Origin: Nocardioides mangrovi
Lineage (GTDB): Bacteria; Actinomycetota; Actinomycetes; Propionibacteriales; Nocardioidaceae
Assembly (NCBI RefSeq): GCF_020073815.1
Contig: NZ_JAIQZJ010000004.1
Coordinates: 62,001-126,000 of the forward strand
Reading direction: 5' to 3'
Length of the DNA stretch: 64,000 nt
This document shows, piece by piece, positions 9,181 through 18,057 of the stretch. Every line of letters starts with the position of its first letter. Within the stretch, counting starts at the first letter, position 1. The translations under genes and the position numbers were made by a program. Below the pieces are notes generated by a model, which saw only the letters and a program-made list of their open reading frames with translations, had not been told where the DNA came from and searched no databases.

Positions 9181-10599
9181 GTGGTCGTCCCCAACGTGCT
9201 CGCCTCCCGTTACGCCTCCGCCGAGCTGGCCCAGATCTGGTCGCCGGAGCACAAGATCGTGCTCGAGCGGCAGCTGTGGATCGCGGTGCTCGAGGCCCAG
9301 CGCGACCTCGGGATCGAGGTGCCGGACGGCGTGGTCGAGGCCTACCGCGACGTCGTCGAGAAGGTGGACCTCGAGTCCATCGCGGCGCGGGAGCGGGTCA
9401 CCCGCCACGACGTGAAGGCGCGGATCGAGGAGTTCTCGGCGCTGGCCGGGCACGAGCACATCCACAAGGGCATGACCTCGCGCGACCTCACCGAGAACGT
9501 CGAGCAGCTGCAGGTCCGCCAGTCCCTCGCGCTGGTGCGCGACCGCGCGGTCGCCGCGCTGGCCCGGCTGGGTCGGCTGGCCGCGGAGCACGAGGCGACC
9601 GTGATGGCCGGCCGGTCCCACAACGTCGCCGCGCAGGCGACGACGCTCGGCAAGCGCTTCGCGACTGTCGCCGACGAGATGCTCGTGTCGCTGGAGCGGG
9701 TCGAGGAGCTGCTCGCCCGCTACCCGCTGCGCGGCATCAAGGGCCCGATGGGCACCGCGCAGGACATGCTCGACCTGCTCGACGGCGACGCCGACAAGCT
9801 GCGGCAGCTCGAGGAGCGGGTCGCCCACCACCTCGGCTTCGAGCGCACCTTCACCAGCGTCGGCCAGGTCTACCCGCGCAGCCTCGACTTCGACGTCGTC
9901 TCCGCCCTGGTCCAGCTGGTGTCCGGCCCGTCCAACCTCGCGACCACGATCCGGCTGATGGCCGGCAACGAGCTCGTCACCGAGGGCTTCAAGGAGGGCC
10001 AGGTCGGCTCGTCGGCGATGCCGCACAAGATGAACAGCCGCTCCGCCGAGCGGGTCAACGGCCTCTCGGTCGTGCTCCGCGGCCACCTCTCGATGATCAG
10101 CGAGCTGGCCGGCGACCAGTGGAACGAGGGCGACGTCTCCGACTCCGTCGTACGCCGGGTCGCGCTGCCCGACGCGTTCTTCGCCGCCGACGGGCTCTTC
10201 GAGACCTTCCTGACCGTGCTCGACGAGTTCGGCGCGTTCCCGGCCGTGATCCAGCGCGAGCTCGACCGCTACCTGCCGTTCCTGGCCACCACGAAGGTGC
10301 TGATGGCCGCGGTCCGCAACGGCGTCGGCCGCGAGGCCGCCCACGAGGCGATCAAGGAGGCGGCCGTCGGCACCGCCCTCGACATGCGCCAGGGCCAGGC
10401 CGAGAACGACGTCTTCGCACGCCTCGCCGGCGACGACCGGCTCGGCCTCACCGCCGACCAGCTCGCCACGCTCGTCGCCGAGCCGATCACCTTCACCGGT
10501 GCGGCCGTCGACCAGGTCGAGACCGTCGTACGCCGGGTCGCCGAGGTGACCGCCCGGCACCCCGCGGCCGCGGCGTACTCGCCCGGCGACATCCTCTAG
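9181..10599 (+). CDS. purB: Adenylosuccinate lyase
   Basis: Releases fumarate twice in purine synthesis, from SAICAR (step 8) and from adenylosuccinate (AMP branch). The fumarase/aspartase superfamily signature GSSAMPHKMNSRS is near residues 278-290, and other conserved regions are KGMTSRDLTENV and TVMAGRSHNVAAQ. The GTG at 9181 (or 9184) is preferred over the ATG at 9172 because relatives begin VPNVLASRYAS and a GGAAGGAT ribosome-binding site lies 5-10 nt upstream of it. It ends 6 bp from the convergent MFS gene. It lies downstream of purA-purD but is separated from them by a repeat cluster, so it may have its own promoter. Confidence 0.95.
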   Translation: MVVPNVLASRYASAELAQIWSPEHKIVLERQLWIAVLEAQRDLGIEVPDGVVEAYRDVVEKVDLESIAARERVTRHDVKARIEEFSALAGHEHIHKGMTSRDLTENVEQLQVRQSLALVRDRAVAALARLGRLAAEHEATVMAGRSHNVAAQATTLGKRFATVADEMLVSLERVEELLARYPLRGIKGPMGTAQDMLDLLDGDADKLRQLEERVAHHLGFERTFTSVGQVYPRSLDFDVVSALVQLVSGPSNLATTIRLMAGNELVTEGFKEGQVGSSAMPHKMNSRSAERVNGLSVVLRGHLSMISELAGDQWNEGDVSDSVVRRVALPDAFFAADGLFETFLTVLDEFGAFPAVIQRELDRYLPFLATTKVLMAAVRNGVGREAAHEAIKEAAVGTALDMRQGQAENDVFARLAGDDRLGLTADQLATLVAEPITFTGAAVDQVETVVRRVAEVTARHPAAAAYSPGDIL

Positions 10600-10605
10600 C
10601 CGCCT

Positions 10606-12054
10606 CTAGACGCCTGGCGCGCGTCGCGAGACCTGCAGCGCCCGGACCGCCATCGCCAACGACAGGCAGACGATCGCGGCGCCGGTGAGCAGCGACCAGC
10701 GGAGCGCGGCGTCGTCCGAGGCGGCGTCCGTGACCGCCTCGTAGACGGTGACCAGGACGGCCGCGCCGATCGAGGCGCCGATCCGCTGGCCGGTCTGCAG
10801 CGCGCCGCCCGCGGCGCCGCCCATCCGCGGCGGCACCTCCGCGAGGGTCAGGGTCATGTTGGGCGACACCACGGCGCCGGCGCCGAGCCCGGCCACCAGC
10901 AGCGGCGGCACGAGCCAGGGCCACAGCGGGTCGCGACCCGGGGCGACCAGCGCGGTCAGGGCGACCCCGCCGATCATCGTCACGAGCGCCGCGACGGTCA
11001 GCCGGCGACCGACCTGGGAGACCACTCGCCCGGCCAGCGGCGCGCTGACCGCCGACCCGGCGGCGAAGGGCGTCATCAGCAGCCCGGCCTCCAGCGCCGT
11101 GAACCCGCGACCCTCCTGGAGGTAGAGCGAGGTCACCAGCAGCACCCCGGTGAAGCCGGTGAAGTAGAGCGCGCCGACGCCGAGCCCGTTGAGGTAGCCG
11201 GGCAGCCCACGCAGCAGCGCGACGTCGAGCAGGGGCGGGTGGCCGTGCCGCGCCGTACGCCGCTCCCACACCACGAACGCCCAGCCGAACAGCAGGACGC
11301 CGGGCAGCATGACCAACGGCAGCCGGTCGCCGCCCTCGAGCCGGACGACCGGGTAGAGCAGGCAGAGCACGGTGGCGCCCAGGAGCAGCGCGCCCGGTAC
11401 GTCGATCCGGGTGTCGGCCGGGTCGGTGCTCGGCAGCCGTGCCGGCACCATCCGCACCACCCCGACCATCGCGAGCAGGCCGATCGGGACGTTGACCAGG
11501 AAGAGCCACCGCCACCCGTCGGACTCGCCGGCGACGCCGATGATCAGGCCGCCCAGCACCGGGCCGATCGCCGAGGAGACCGAGACGGTCAGCCCGAACG
11601 CGCCGAACGCGCGACCCCGCTCGGAGCCGCGGAAGAGCTGCTGGATGAGGCCGGAGTTCTGCGGGGTGAGCAGCCCAGCGCAGGCGCCCTGGGCCAGCCG
11701 GGCGGCGATCACCAGCGCGACGCTCGGCGCCAGGCCGACGGCGGCGCTGGTGACGATGAAGCCGGCGAGGCCGACGAGCATCATCCGGCGGCGGCCGTAG
11801 GCGTCGCCGAGCCGCCCCCCGGCCACCAGGGTCAGGCCGAAGGCCAGCGCGTAGCCGGACACGACCCACTGGATGGTGCCGGCCGTGGTGCCCAGGCCCT
11901 CGCGCATCGACGGGATCGCGACGTTGACGATCGAGACGTCGAGCAGCGCCATGAAGCCGATGACCAGCGACACGGTGAGGATCCGCCAGCGGCGCGGGTC
12001 GGGCTCGTACGCCGGAGCGTCGACGCAGGGGGTGTCGACGGCATGCTCGGTCAC
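10606..12054 (-). CDS. MFS drug/proton antiporter, DHA2 (14-TM) family
   Basis: A 482-residue inner-membrane exporter of the EmrB/QacA type, predicted to use the proton gradient to expel hydrophobic drugs. Visible motifs are LLDVSIVNVAIPSMREGL in TM1 (DHA2 signature), WVVSGYALAFG in TM2, motif A GGRLGDAYGRRRMM between TM2 and TM3, and the motif C-like GPVLGGLIIG in TM5. Hydrophobicity is compatible with 14 helices. The start is GTG at 12054. It is divergent from acylphosphatase, 32 bp apart. No linked regulator is seen. It may be constitutive or controlled from elsewhere. Confidence 0.9.
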   Translation of the reverse strand: MTEHAVDTPCVDAPAYEPDPRRWRILTVSLVIGFMALLDVSIVNVAIPSMREGLGTTAGTIQWVVSGYALAFGLTLVAGGRLGDAYGRRRMMLVGLAGFIVTSAAVGLAPSVALVIAARLAQGACAGLLTPQNSGLIQQLFRGSERGRAFGAFGLTVSVSSAIGPVLGGLIIGVAGESDGWRWLFLVNVPIGLLAMVGVVRMVPARLPSTDPADTRIDVPGALLLGATVLCLLYPVVRLEGGDRLPLVMLPGVLLFGWAFVVWERRTARHGHPPLLDVALLRGLPGYLNGLGVGALYFTGFTGVLLVTSLYLQEGRGFTALEAGLLMTPFAAGSAVSAPLAGRVVSQVGRRLTVAALVTMIGGVALTALVAPGRDPLWPWLVPPLLVAGLGAGAVVSPNMTLTLAEVPPRMGGAAGGALQTGQRIGASIGAAVLVTVYEAVTDAASDDAALRWSLLTGAAIVCLSLAMAVRALQVSRRAPGV

Positions 12055-12086
12055 GGGTTCACTCGTTCCCCGGGCATGATGGCGTC

Positions 12087-12356
12087 ATGCGAGCCGTCGG
12101 CGTGGTGGTGACCGGACGGGTGCAGGGCGTCTCGTTCCGGATGTACGCCGCGGAGGAGGGCCGGCGTCTCGGGCTGACCGGCTGGGTGCGCAACGAGCAG
12201 GACGGATCGGTCGCCGCCCACCTCGAGGGGGACGACGACGCCGTCGCGGCGATGCTGGCCTGGTGTCGCACCGGTCCGCCGGCCGCGCGCGTGGAGCACG
12301 TCGCGGTCGCCGAGGCGGAGCCGACCGGCGCCACCTCGTTCACCATCACCTACTGA
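12087..12356 (+). CDS. acyP: Acylphosphatase
   Basis: An 89-residue cytosolic enzyme that hydrolyses acyl phosphates to carboxylate and phosphate. The signature GRVQGVSFRMY (residues 10-20) contains the phosphate-binding Arg18. The second catalytic residue, Asn36, lies in GWVRNEQDGSV. The C-terminal strand SFTITY is also typical. The length matches the family, about 90 residues. CATGAT lies 6 nt before the ATG, a near match to the leaderless -10 pattern. The physiological substrate is not known for most bacterial members. Confidence 0.93.
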   Translation: MRAVGVVVTGRVQGVSFRMYAAEEGRRLGLTGWVRNEQDGSVAAHLEGDDDAVAAMLAWCRTGPPAARVEHVAVAEAEPTGATSFTITY

Positions 12357-12368
12357 CGACCGACCGGC

Positions 12369-12986
12369 TCAGGCGCGGGCGTGCCCGCCCCAGTTGGCGA
12401 GCTTGGTCGCGACGACGTGGAGGTCGGCGCGCAGGGTCTCCTCGTCGCCCGGCGGCAGGATGTCGTCCCACTCCACGGCGTACGAGCCCTTGATCTGCTC
12501 GAAGCCCGCCGGACGCGCGAAGAACCACACGTGGAAGTGCGAGGAGCCGTCGCCCCAGCGGTTCACGTGGACCCGGCCGATGTGGTCGAGGCCCTGGATG
12601 ATCCGCACCAGCCGGTTGCAGATGCGGCCGAAGGTCGAGGCCTGGTCGTCGTCGAAGTCGCCGGCGTCCATGTGCTCGCGCGAGTGGAGCACGACCACCA
12701 TCGGCAGGCCGGTCGGCTTCTCCTCGCGGGTGAGGATCCAGTCCTCGTCCTCCCAGACGATCCGCTCGGGCGGGACGCCGGCGCACGTGTGGCAGGGCGT
12801 GCCGCCGGGGTCGCCGTTGCGAGGGGCTTCGGTGCCGGGGGCCTCGAGGACCTTCGGGCGGACGGCCCCGTCGACCACGGTCCACGGGAAGACGTCCCAC
12901 GTCGAGAACGAGGACGCGGGCAGGTGCCCGTCGGACTCGGCGGCCGCGATGGCCCGGGCGTGGATCTCCGATGCAGGCTCCGGCAT
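12369..12986 (-). CDS. HIT-like (histidine triad superfamily) protein
   Basis: A 205-residue soluble protein resembling the HIT/GalT-C nucleotide-hydrolase fold. The C-terminal half has EEKPTGLPMVVVLHSREHMD followed by NRWGDGSSHFHVWFFARP. HFHVWF occupies the histidine-triad position, but the third His is replaced, so classic HIT hydrolase activity is uncertain. A CHTC pair in the middle may bind metal. The ATG at 12986 is chosen because CAGAGT lies 6 nt upstream of it and coding signal starts there. The frame continues upstream into the divergent gene. It is divergent from the ABM-domain gene. Confidence 0.7.
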   Translation of the reverse strand: MPEPASEIHARAIAAAESDGHLPASSFSTWDVFPWTVVDGAVRPKVLEAPGTEAPRNGDPGGTPCHTCAGVPPERIVWEDEDWILTREEKPTGLPMVVVLHSREHMDAGDFDDDQASTFGRICNRLVRIIQGLDHIGRVHVNRWGDGSSHFHVWFFARPAGFEQIKGSYAVEWDDILPPGDEETLRADLHVVATKLANWGGHARA

Positions 12987-13044
12987 GGCCTCACTCTGCC
13001 AGCCGCCGGCACGGCGCGTGGCAGGACCCCGGGAGAATGGCGCC

Positions 13045-13623
13045 ATGAGCGCTCCGGTCACCGTCTCGATCACCCGCACCGTCAGTCCCGGCCACCACGA
13101 CGAGATGGTGGCCTGGATCCGGGCCGGGTCCGCGCTCGCGGCCCGCTTCGAGGGCTTCCTCGGCTCCGGGTGGGTGCGGCCCGCGACGGACTCGGAGGAG
13201 TGGCACATGCTCTACCGCTTCGCCGACGCCGCGTCCCTGGCGACCTGGGAGGCCTCGGACCAGCGCGAGTGGTGGCTCGGGGCCGCGCAGGGCCTGGTGG
13301 GGGAGTCGAAGATCGAGCGCCGGACCGGCATCGAGGGCTGGTTCGACCCGCCCACGTCGTACGACGTCGTCGACCTGCGGCCCTCCCCGCCGGCGCCGCC
13401 ACGGTGGAAGCAGGCGACCGTGATCTTCCTGGTCTTCTACCCGCTGAGCGTGGTGGCCAACTGGGTCGCCGGCCAGCTCGTCCTCGACTGGCCGCTGCCG
13501 CTGCGGGTGCTCGCGGTGGTGCTCGTGATGACGCCGATCATGACCTACCTCGCGCTGCCGTGGATCACGAAGCGGATGGAGTGGTGGCTGCAGGGTCGCT
13601 CCGCTCCGTGGCGGCGCACCTGA
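13045..13623 (+). CDS. ABM-domain protein with C-terminal membrane anchor
   Basis: A 192-residue protein. Residues 1-105 look like an antibiotic biosynthesis monooxygenase (ABM) dimeric alpha/beta barrel (VTVSITRTVSPGHHDEMVAW, then RFEGFLGSGWVRP and WHMLYRFADAASLATWEAS). Two hydrophobic helices follow (about 127-150 and 157-180), ending in KRMEWWLQGRS. This ABM-plus-two-TM layout is known in bacteria but of unknown substrate. GAGAAT lies 6 nt before the ATG. Despite the name, many ABM proteins have no proven monooxygenase activity, so the function is inference only. Confidence 0.75.
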   Translation: MSAPVTVSITRTVSPGHHDEMVAWIRAGSALAARFEGFLGSGWVRPATDSEEWHMLYRFADAASLATWEASDQREWWLGAAQGLVGESKIERRTGIEGWFDPPTSYDVVDLRPSPPAPPRWKQATVIFLVFYPLSVVANWVAGQLVLDWPLPLRVLAVVLVMTPIMTYLALPWITKRMEWWLQGRSAPWRRT

Positions 13624-13712
13624 CGGAACGGTCGTGGATCCGGGCGATCGGCAGCCATCTCGTCAGGTACGACGAGGCCGCCGTCCGGCTCAGGACGAGA
13701 AGGGGATGGCTC

Positions 13713-13718
13713 TAGAGT
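13713..13718 (+). promoter_or_regulatory. Leaderless -10 box of purC
   Basis: TAGAGT, 6 nt before the GTG start of purC at 13725. Same geometry as purS, purL and purF. Confidence 0.65.
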
Positions 13719-13724
13719 TGGCCC

Positions 13725-14609
13725 GTGGCTGCTCTCAACATCCCGACTGCCCCGGCGATCGAGGGTGCGCGGCCCCTCCACCAGGGCAAGGTGCGCGACC
13801 TCTACGAGCTGGAGAACGGCGACCTGCTGATGGTCGCCAGCGACCGGATCTCGATCTTCGACTTCGTGCTCGACACGACCATCCCGGACAAGGGCGAGAT
13901 CCTCACCCGGATGTCGCTGTGGTGGTTCGAGCAGCTCGCCGACCTGGTGCCCCACCACGTGATCTCCACCGACGTGCCGGCCGCCGTGCGCGGTCGCGCC
14001 GTCGTCTGCGAGCGGCTGGCGATGTACCCCGTCGAGTGCGTCGCCCGCGGCTACCTCACCGGCACCGGCCTGATCGACTACACCGCGACCGGCGAGGTCT
14101 GCGGCATCGCGCTGCCGACCGGCCTGGTGGACGGCAGCCGGCTGCCGGAGCCGATCTTCACCCCGGCGACCAAGGCCGACCTCGGTGACCACGACGAGAA
14201 CGTCTCGTACGACGCGGTCGCCGCGACCATCGGCGCCGAGCGGGCCGCCGAGCTGCGCGACCTGACGCTCCAGGTCTACGGCCGCGCCGAGTCGATCGCG
14301 CGCGAGCGCGGCATCATCCTGGCCGACACCAAGCTCGAGTTCGGCGCGCGTCCCGACGGCACCACCGTCCTCGGCGACGAGGTGCTCACCCCCGACTCGT
14401 CCCGCTTCTGGCCGGCGGCCGAGTGGCAGCCGGGCCGCACCCAGCCGTCGTACGACAAGCAGTTCGTGCGCAACTGGGCGCTCTCGCCCGAGTCCGGGTG
14501 GGACCGCGCGTCCGGGGAGGCGCCGCCGCCGCTGCCGCCCGAGATCGTGGAGCGCACCCGCAGCCGCTACGTCGAGGCCTACGAGCGGCTCACCGGAGAG
14601 CGCTGGTAG
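13725..14609 (+). CDS. purC: SAICAR synthetase
   Basis: Phosphoribosylaminoimidazole-succinocarboxamide synthase, which condenses CAIR with aspartate using ATP (step 7 of the pathway). The 294-residue protein carries the N-terminal HQGKVRDLYEL, DRISIFDFVL, the PurC signature YPVECVARGYLTGTGL and ILADTKLEFG. The GTG start is supported by TAGAGT 6 nt upstream, implying a leaderless mRNA. Its length and C-terminal SRYVEAYERLTGERW match eukaryotic-like or long actinobacterial forms. The next gene begins with no gap directly after its stop, so they are likely cotranscribed. Confidence 0.97.
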   Translation: MAALNIPTAPAIEGARPLHQGKVRDLYELENGDLLMVASDRISIFDFVLDTTIPDKGEILTRMSLWWFEQLADLVPHHVISTDVPAAVRGRAVVCERLAMYPVECVARGYLTGTGLIDYTATGEVCGIALPTGLVDGSRLPEPIFTPATKADLGDHDENVSYDAVAATIGAERAAELRDLTLQVYGRAESIARERGIILADTKLEFGARPDGTTVLGDEVLTPDSSRFWPAAEWQPGRTQPSYDKQFVRNWALSPESGWDRASGEAPPPLPPEIVERTRSRYVEAYERLTGERW

Positions 14610-15011
14610 GTGGTCGCCTTCGCCGTGCCGCCCGAGGTCGCCTTCGACTACCTGGCCGACCCGCGCCACCGTGCCGAGTGGCAGTCGAGCCTCGCCCGGG
14701 TCGAGGACGTCGACGGCGAGGTGCGCGTCGGCCAGACCTGGACCGATGTCACCAAGCCGGGCCTGCGGCCGCGGATGACCACCACCGAGCTCGACCGGCC
14801 GCACCGCTGGACCGAGACCGGCACCTGGCGCGGCTTCGCGGCGACCCTCACGCTCACCTTCGTCGCGACGCCGGGCGGGTGCGAGGTGACGGCGACGATG
14901 TCGCTCAACGGCGCGGGTCTGCGCGCTCCCTTGGCCCGGGCGCTCGGCCTGGTCGCGCCGTACGCCGTCCGGGGTGACCTCCGCCACGCTGCCGGTAGGT
15001 TGGCGGCATGA
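14610..15011 (+). CDS. SRPBCC-family protein
   Basis: A 133-residue protein of the START/Bet v1-like SRPBCC superfamily (polyketide cyclase/dehydrase-type), expected to form a hydrophobic ligand pocket. The N-terminal VPPEVAFDYLADPRHRAEWQ is the classic SRPBCC opening, and GGCEVTATMSLNGAGLRAPL forms the last strands and helix. The GTG start abuts the purC stop, and its own stop overlaps the next start (ATGA), so it lies in a tight operon. There is no leader space or recognisable independent ribosome-binding site, so translation is probably coupled. The ligand is unknown. Confidence 0.75.
   Translation: MVAFAVPPEVAFDYLADPRHRAEWQSSLARVEDVDGEVRVGQTWTDVTKPGLRPRMTTTELDRPHRWTETGTWRGFAATLTLTFVATPGGCEVTATMSLNGAGLRAPLARALGLVAPYAVRGDLRHAAGRLAA
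14996..15001 (+). promoter_or_regulatory. Leaderless -10 box of the acyl-CoA ligase gene
   Basis: TAGGTT inside the end of the SRPBCC gene, 6 nt before the ATG at 15008. It suggests an internal promoter in addition to read-through from purC. Confidence 0.55.
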
Positions 15012-16597
15012 CGACCTACAACCTGGCGAGCCTCCTCGAGGACAGCACGCAGAAGTTCCCCGACCGCACCGCCGTCGTCCTCGGTGACCGCCGGCTGACC
15101 TACGCCGAGGTCGACACCTTCGCCAACATGGTCGCCAACCTGCTGGTCGCGCGCGGCATCCGGCCCGGCGACAAGGTCGCGCTGACCTGCCCCAACCTGC
15201 CCTACTTCACGGTCGTCTACTTCGGCATCCTCAAGGCCGGCGCGACGGTCGTCCCCCTCAACGTGCTGCTGAAGGCGCGCGAGGTGGCCTACCACCTGGC
15301 CGACTCCGACGCGAAGGCCTACTTCTGCTTCGAGGGCACGCCCGAGCTGCCGATGGGCGAGGCCGGCCACGCCGGCTTCGCCGAGACCGACGGCTGCGAG
15401 CACTTCTTCGTGATCACCGCCGACCTCGCCGCGCCCTCCCCGATCGAGGGCACTCCCGAGAATCCTGTGGAGACGATGGCCCAGGCGATGGGCGGCCAGG
15501 CCGCGACGTTCGACACCGTCGCGACCGACGAGGACGACACCGCGGTCATCCTCTACACCTCCGGCACCACCGGCCAGCCCAAGGGCGCCGAGCTGCGCCA
15601 CCGCAACATGCGCGACAACGCGCTGTCCGGCGAGGACCTCTTCGGGGCCAGCGAGGAGCGGCCGGACACCTTCCTCTGCGTGCTGCCGCTCTTCCACTCC
15701 TTCGGCCAGACGGTCTGCCAGAACGGCGCCTTCGCCTACGGCGGCACCGTCGTGATGCTGCCGCGCTTCGAGGCGCACGCCGCCCTCCAGCTGATGCTGA
15801 GCGAGGAGATCACCTTCTTCGCCGGCGTGCCCACGATGTACTGGGGGCTGCTCGGCGCGCTCGCCGACGGCAACCCCGACGGCACGCCGATCGACGTCCA
15901 GACGATCGCTGCCAACCTCCGTGTCGCGGTGGCCGGCGGCTCGGCGCTGCCGGTCGAGGTCCACAAGGAGTTCGAGAAGCGGTTCGGCGTCACCATCCTC
16001 GAGGGCTACGGGCTCTCGGAGACCTCGCCCGTCGCGTCGTTCTCGAAGTACGGCGAGCCCGTGCGCGTCGGCTCGATCGGGCTGCCGATCCCCGGCGTCG
16101 AGATGAAGCTCATCGAGCCGGACTGGTCCGAGGTCGCCGGTGCCGACGCGATCGGCGAGATCGCGATCAAGGGCCACAACGTGATGAAGGGCTACTACAA
16201 CCGGCCCGAGGCGACCGACGAGGTGATCCACGACGGGTGGTTCCGCTCCGGCGACCTGGCCCGCCGCGACGAGGACGGCTGGTACTACATCGTCGACCGC
16301 TCCAAGGACATGATCATCCGCGGTGGCTACAACGTGTACCCGCGAGAGATCGAGGAGGTCCTGATGACCCACGAGGCCGTCTCGCTGGCCGCGGTCATCG
16401 GCGTCCCCCACGAGAGCCACGGCGAGGAGATCAAGGCGTTCGTCATCCTCGCCCCGGGCGCCGCCACCACCCCCGACGACCTGGTCGCGTGGGGCAAGGA
16501 GCAGATGGCCAACTACAAGTACCCGCGCGTGGTCGAGGTCGTCGACTCCCTCCCGATGACCTCCACCGGCAAGATCCTCAAGCGCGAGCTCAGCTGA
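15008..16597 (+). CDS. Long-chain fatty acid-CoA ligase (AMP-forming)
   Basis: A 529-residue ANL-superfamily enzyme that activates a carboxylic acid to acyl-AMP and then acyl-CoA. The P-loop-like motif YTSGTTGQPKG is at about residues 181-191. The aromatic/A5 motif GYGLSETSP, GDLARRDEDGWYYIVDRSKD with the catalytic hinge region, and the C-terminal catalytic lysine in STGKILKREL are all present. It is closest in style to long-chain or medium-chain fatty acid-CoA ligases, but substrate length cannot be read from sequence. Its start overlaps the SRPBCC stop (ATGA), and a TAGGTT box suggests an additional leaderless promoter. It converges with the RibD-type reductase by an 8-bp overlap. Confidence 0.9.
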   Translation: MTTYNLASLLEDSTQKFPDRTAVVLGDRRLTYAEVDTFANMVANLLVARGIRPGDKVALTCPNLPYFTVVYFGILKAGATVVPLNVLLKAREVAYHLADSDAKAYFCFEGTPELPMGEAGHAGFAETDGCEHFFVITADLAAPSPIEGTPENPVETMAQAMGGQAATFDTVATDEDDTAVILYTSGTTGQPKGAELRHRNMRDNALSGEDLFGASEERPDTFLCVLPLFHSFGQTVCQNGAFAYGGTVVMLPRFEAHAALQLMLSEEITFFAGVPTMYWGLLGALADGNPDGTPIDVQTIAANLRVAVAGGSALPVEVHKEFEKRFGVTILEGYGLSETSPVASFSKYGEPVRVGSIGLPIPGVEMKLIEPDWSEVAGADAIGEIAIKGHNVMKGYYNRPEATDEVIHDGWFRSGDLARRDEDGWYYIVDRSKDMIIRGGYNVYPREIEEVLMTHEAVSLAAVIGVPHESHGEEIKAFVILAPGAATTPDDLVAWGKEQMANYKYPRVVEVVDSLPMTSTGKILKRELS

Positions 16598-17213
16598 CCC
16601 GGTAGCGCACGTGCGTGGCCAGCGGTGAGTGCTCGGCCTCGATGATCTCGAGCGTCGGGCTGACGGTGCCGTCGAAGATCCGCTCGCCGCTGCCCAGCAG
16701 CACCGGGGCGATGTCGAGGCTCAGCTCGTCGAGCTCGCCCGCGGCGATCGCCTGTCGCACGGCGGACGCACCGCCCGCGATGTCGACGTCCCCGTCGCCG
16801 GCCTCGCGGGCCAGCCGGAGCGCCTCGTCGAAGCCGCCGGTGACGAAGTGGAAGGTCGTGCCGCCCTCCATCTCCACCGGCTCGTGCTCGTGGTGGGTGA
16901 GCACGAAGACCGGGGCGTGGTACGGCGGCTCCGGGCCCCACCAGCCGCGCCACGCGTCGTTCCCCGCCTCGGTCCAGGTCGCCCACCCGCCGCGCACCGG
17001 GCCGTACATGTTGCGGCCCATCACGTAGGCGCCGCGCTTGCGCAGCAGCGACTCGGTCCAGCGCCGGTCGACCTCGTGCTGGGGCTCCTGGCTCGGCAGG
17101 TGCCAGCGGTGCACCGCGTGCCCGCCGACCCCGAGCGGGTGGTCGAAGGACTGGTCGGGCCCGGCGGCGTACCCGTCGAGCGACACCGACATGTGGGCGG
17201 TCGTGAACGTCAT
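16590..17213 (-). CDS. Dihydrofolate reductase-family protein (RibD C-terminal fold)
   Basis: A 207-residue NADPH-binding protein of the RibD_C/DHFR-like family common in actinobacteria. Typical features are the N-terminal MSVSLDGYAAGPDQS, AYVMGRNMYGP, FVTGGFDEALRLAREAAGD-like helix, DIAGGASAVRQAIAAGELDE and the IAPVLLGSGERIF segment. Such stand-alone proteins are usually uncharacterised reductases rather than genuine DHFR or riboflavin enzymes. No partner riboflavin genes are nearby. The 3' end overlaps the acyl-CoA ligase on the other strand. Confidence 0.88.
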   Translation of the reverse strand: MTFTTAHMSVSLDGYAAGPDQSFDHPLGVGGHAVHRWHLPSQEPQHEVDRRWTESLLRKRGAYVMGRNMYGPVRGGWATWTEAGNDAWRGWWGPEPPYHAPVFVLTHHEHEPVEMEGGTTFHFVTGGFDEALRLAREAGDGDVDIAGGASAVRQAIAAGELDELSLDIAPVLLGSGERIFDGTVSPTLEIIEAEHSPLATHVRYRVS

Positions 17214-17253
17214 GCGCAGTCCGACCTCGGCGGACGGACCGACTCATCGCCCA

Positions 17254-17769
17254 TCAGGCGAACGGGTTGGGCAGCGCGCCGGGCAGCTTCGCGAGCAGCT
17301 CGCGGGCCTGGGCGGCGACCTTGTGCTCGACGAGCACCTCGTACTTCGTCGCCACCACCTGGGTGATGGAGGAGAAGTCGCGCTGGCCGCGGGTGAGGGC
17401 GTAGCCGATCAGCGCCCAGACGAGTCCGAAGACCGCGCCGAGGAGCACCGTCGAGAGGATCATCGCCAGCACGTTCTCGTCGACGAAGAACGAGAAGATC
17501 AGGCCGATGAAGAGGCCGAGCCAGAGGCCGGACAGGATGCCGCCGACCGCGACCCGGCCCCAGGTGAGCCGCCCGGTGATCCGCTCGACCCGCTTGAGGT
17601 CGGTGCCGACGATCATCAGGTGCTGCACGGGGAACTCGTTGTCGGAGAGGAAGTCGACGGTCTTCTGCGCGGCCGCGTAGTCGTCGTAGACCGCCAGCGA
17701 CTGGGGGAACTCCAGCTTCAGCGGATTCGCGCCGGGGACGGCACCGGGAACGCCTGTGGGCATGCTCAT
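17254..17769 (-). CDS. General stress protein 17M-like membrane protein
   Basis: A 171-residue protein with an N-terminal GSP17M-like region ([20 protein letters not shown] then [20 protein letters not shown]) followed by two hydrophobic helices separated by a short loop (about 75-97 and 103-125) and a cytosolic tail with [20 protein letters not shown]. Actinobacterial homologues are annotated as general stress proteins of unknown activity. It is divergent from purS, with only 36 bp between starts, so the two promoters are back to back. CAGACT lies 7 nt upstream of the ATG on its strand. Confidence 0.8.
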   Translation of the reverse strand: MSMPTGVPGAVPGANPLKLEFPQSLAVYDDYAAAQKTVDFLSDNEFPVQHLMIVGTDLKRVERITGRLTWGRVAVGGILSGLWLGLFIGLIFSFFVDENVLAMILSTVLLGAVFGLVWALIGYALTRGQRDFSSITQVVATKYEVLVEHKVAAQARELLAKLPGALPNPFA

Positions 17770-17793
17770 GCAGGACAGTCTGCCGCAGTCTCC

Positions 17794-17799
17794 TAGACT
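17794..17799 (+). promoter_or_regulatory. Leaderless -10 box of purS
   Basis: TAGACT, 6 nt before the GTG start of purS at 17806; identical hexamer and spacing at purF. Confidence 0.65.
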
Positions 17800-17805
17800 G
17801 GCGCC

Positions 17806-18057
17806 GTGCCTCGCGTAGTCGTCGACGTCATGCCCAAGCCCGAGATCCTCGACCCCCAGGGCAAGGCCGTGCTCGGCGCGCTGCCACGCCTGGGCTTCGG
17901 CGGCGTCACCGACGTCCGCCAGGGCAAGCGGTTCGAGCTGGAGGTGGCCGGCGAGGTCACCCCCGAGGTGCTCGCCGAGGTCGAGAAGATGGCCGAGACG
18001 CTGCTCTCCAACCCGGTGATCGAGAACTACACCGTCCGGGTGGAGCAGGACGCATGA
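17806..18057 (+). CDS. purS: FGAM synthase subunit PurS
   Basis: Small subunit of the three-part FGAM synthase complex (PurS-PurQ-PurL), which bridges the glutaminase PurQ and synthetase PurL in step 4. The 83-residue protein has the family N-terminus [19 protein letters not shown], the middle [17 protein letters not shown], and the C-terminal [15 protein letters not shown]. The GTG start is supported by TAGACT 6 nt upstream and implies a leaderless transcript. The stop overlaps the purQ start by 4 bp (ATGA), so the two are translationally coupled. Confidence 0.96.
   Translation: MPRVVVDVMPKPEILDPQGKAVLGALPRLGFGGVTDVRQGKRFELEVAGEVTPEVLAEVEKMAETLLSNPVIENYTVRVEQDA

Noticed and set aside
9172..10599. 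purB start at the ATG at 9172
   Set aside because: It overlaps the ribosome-binding site GGAAGGAT; relatives start at VPNVLASRYAS, matching the GTG at 9181 or 9184.
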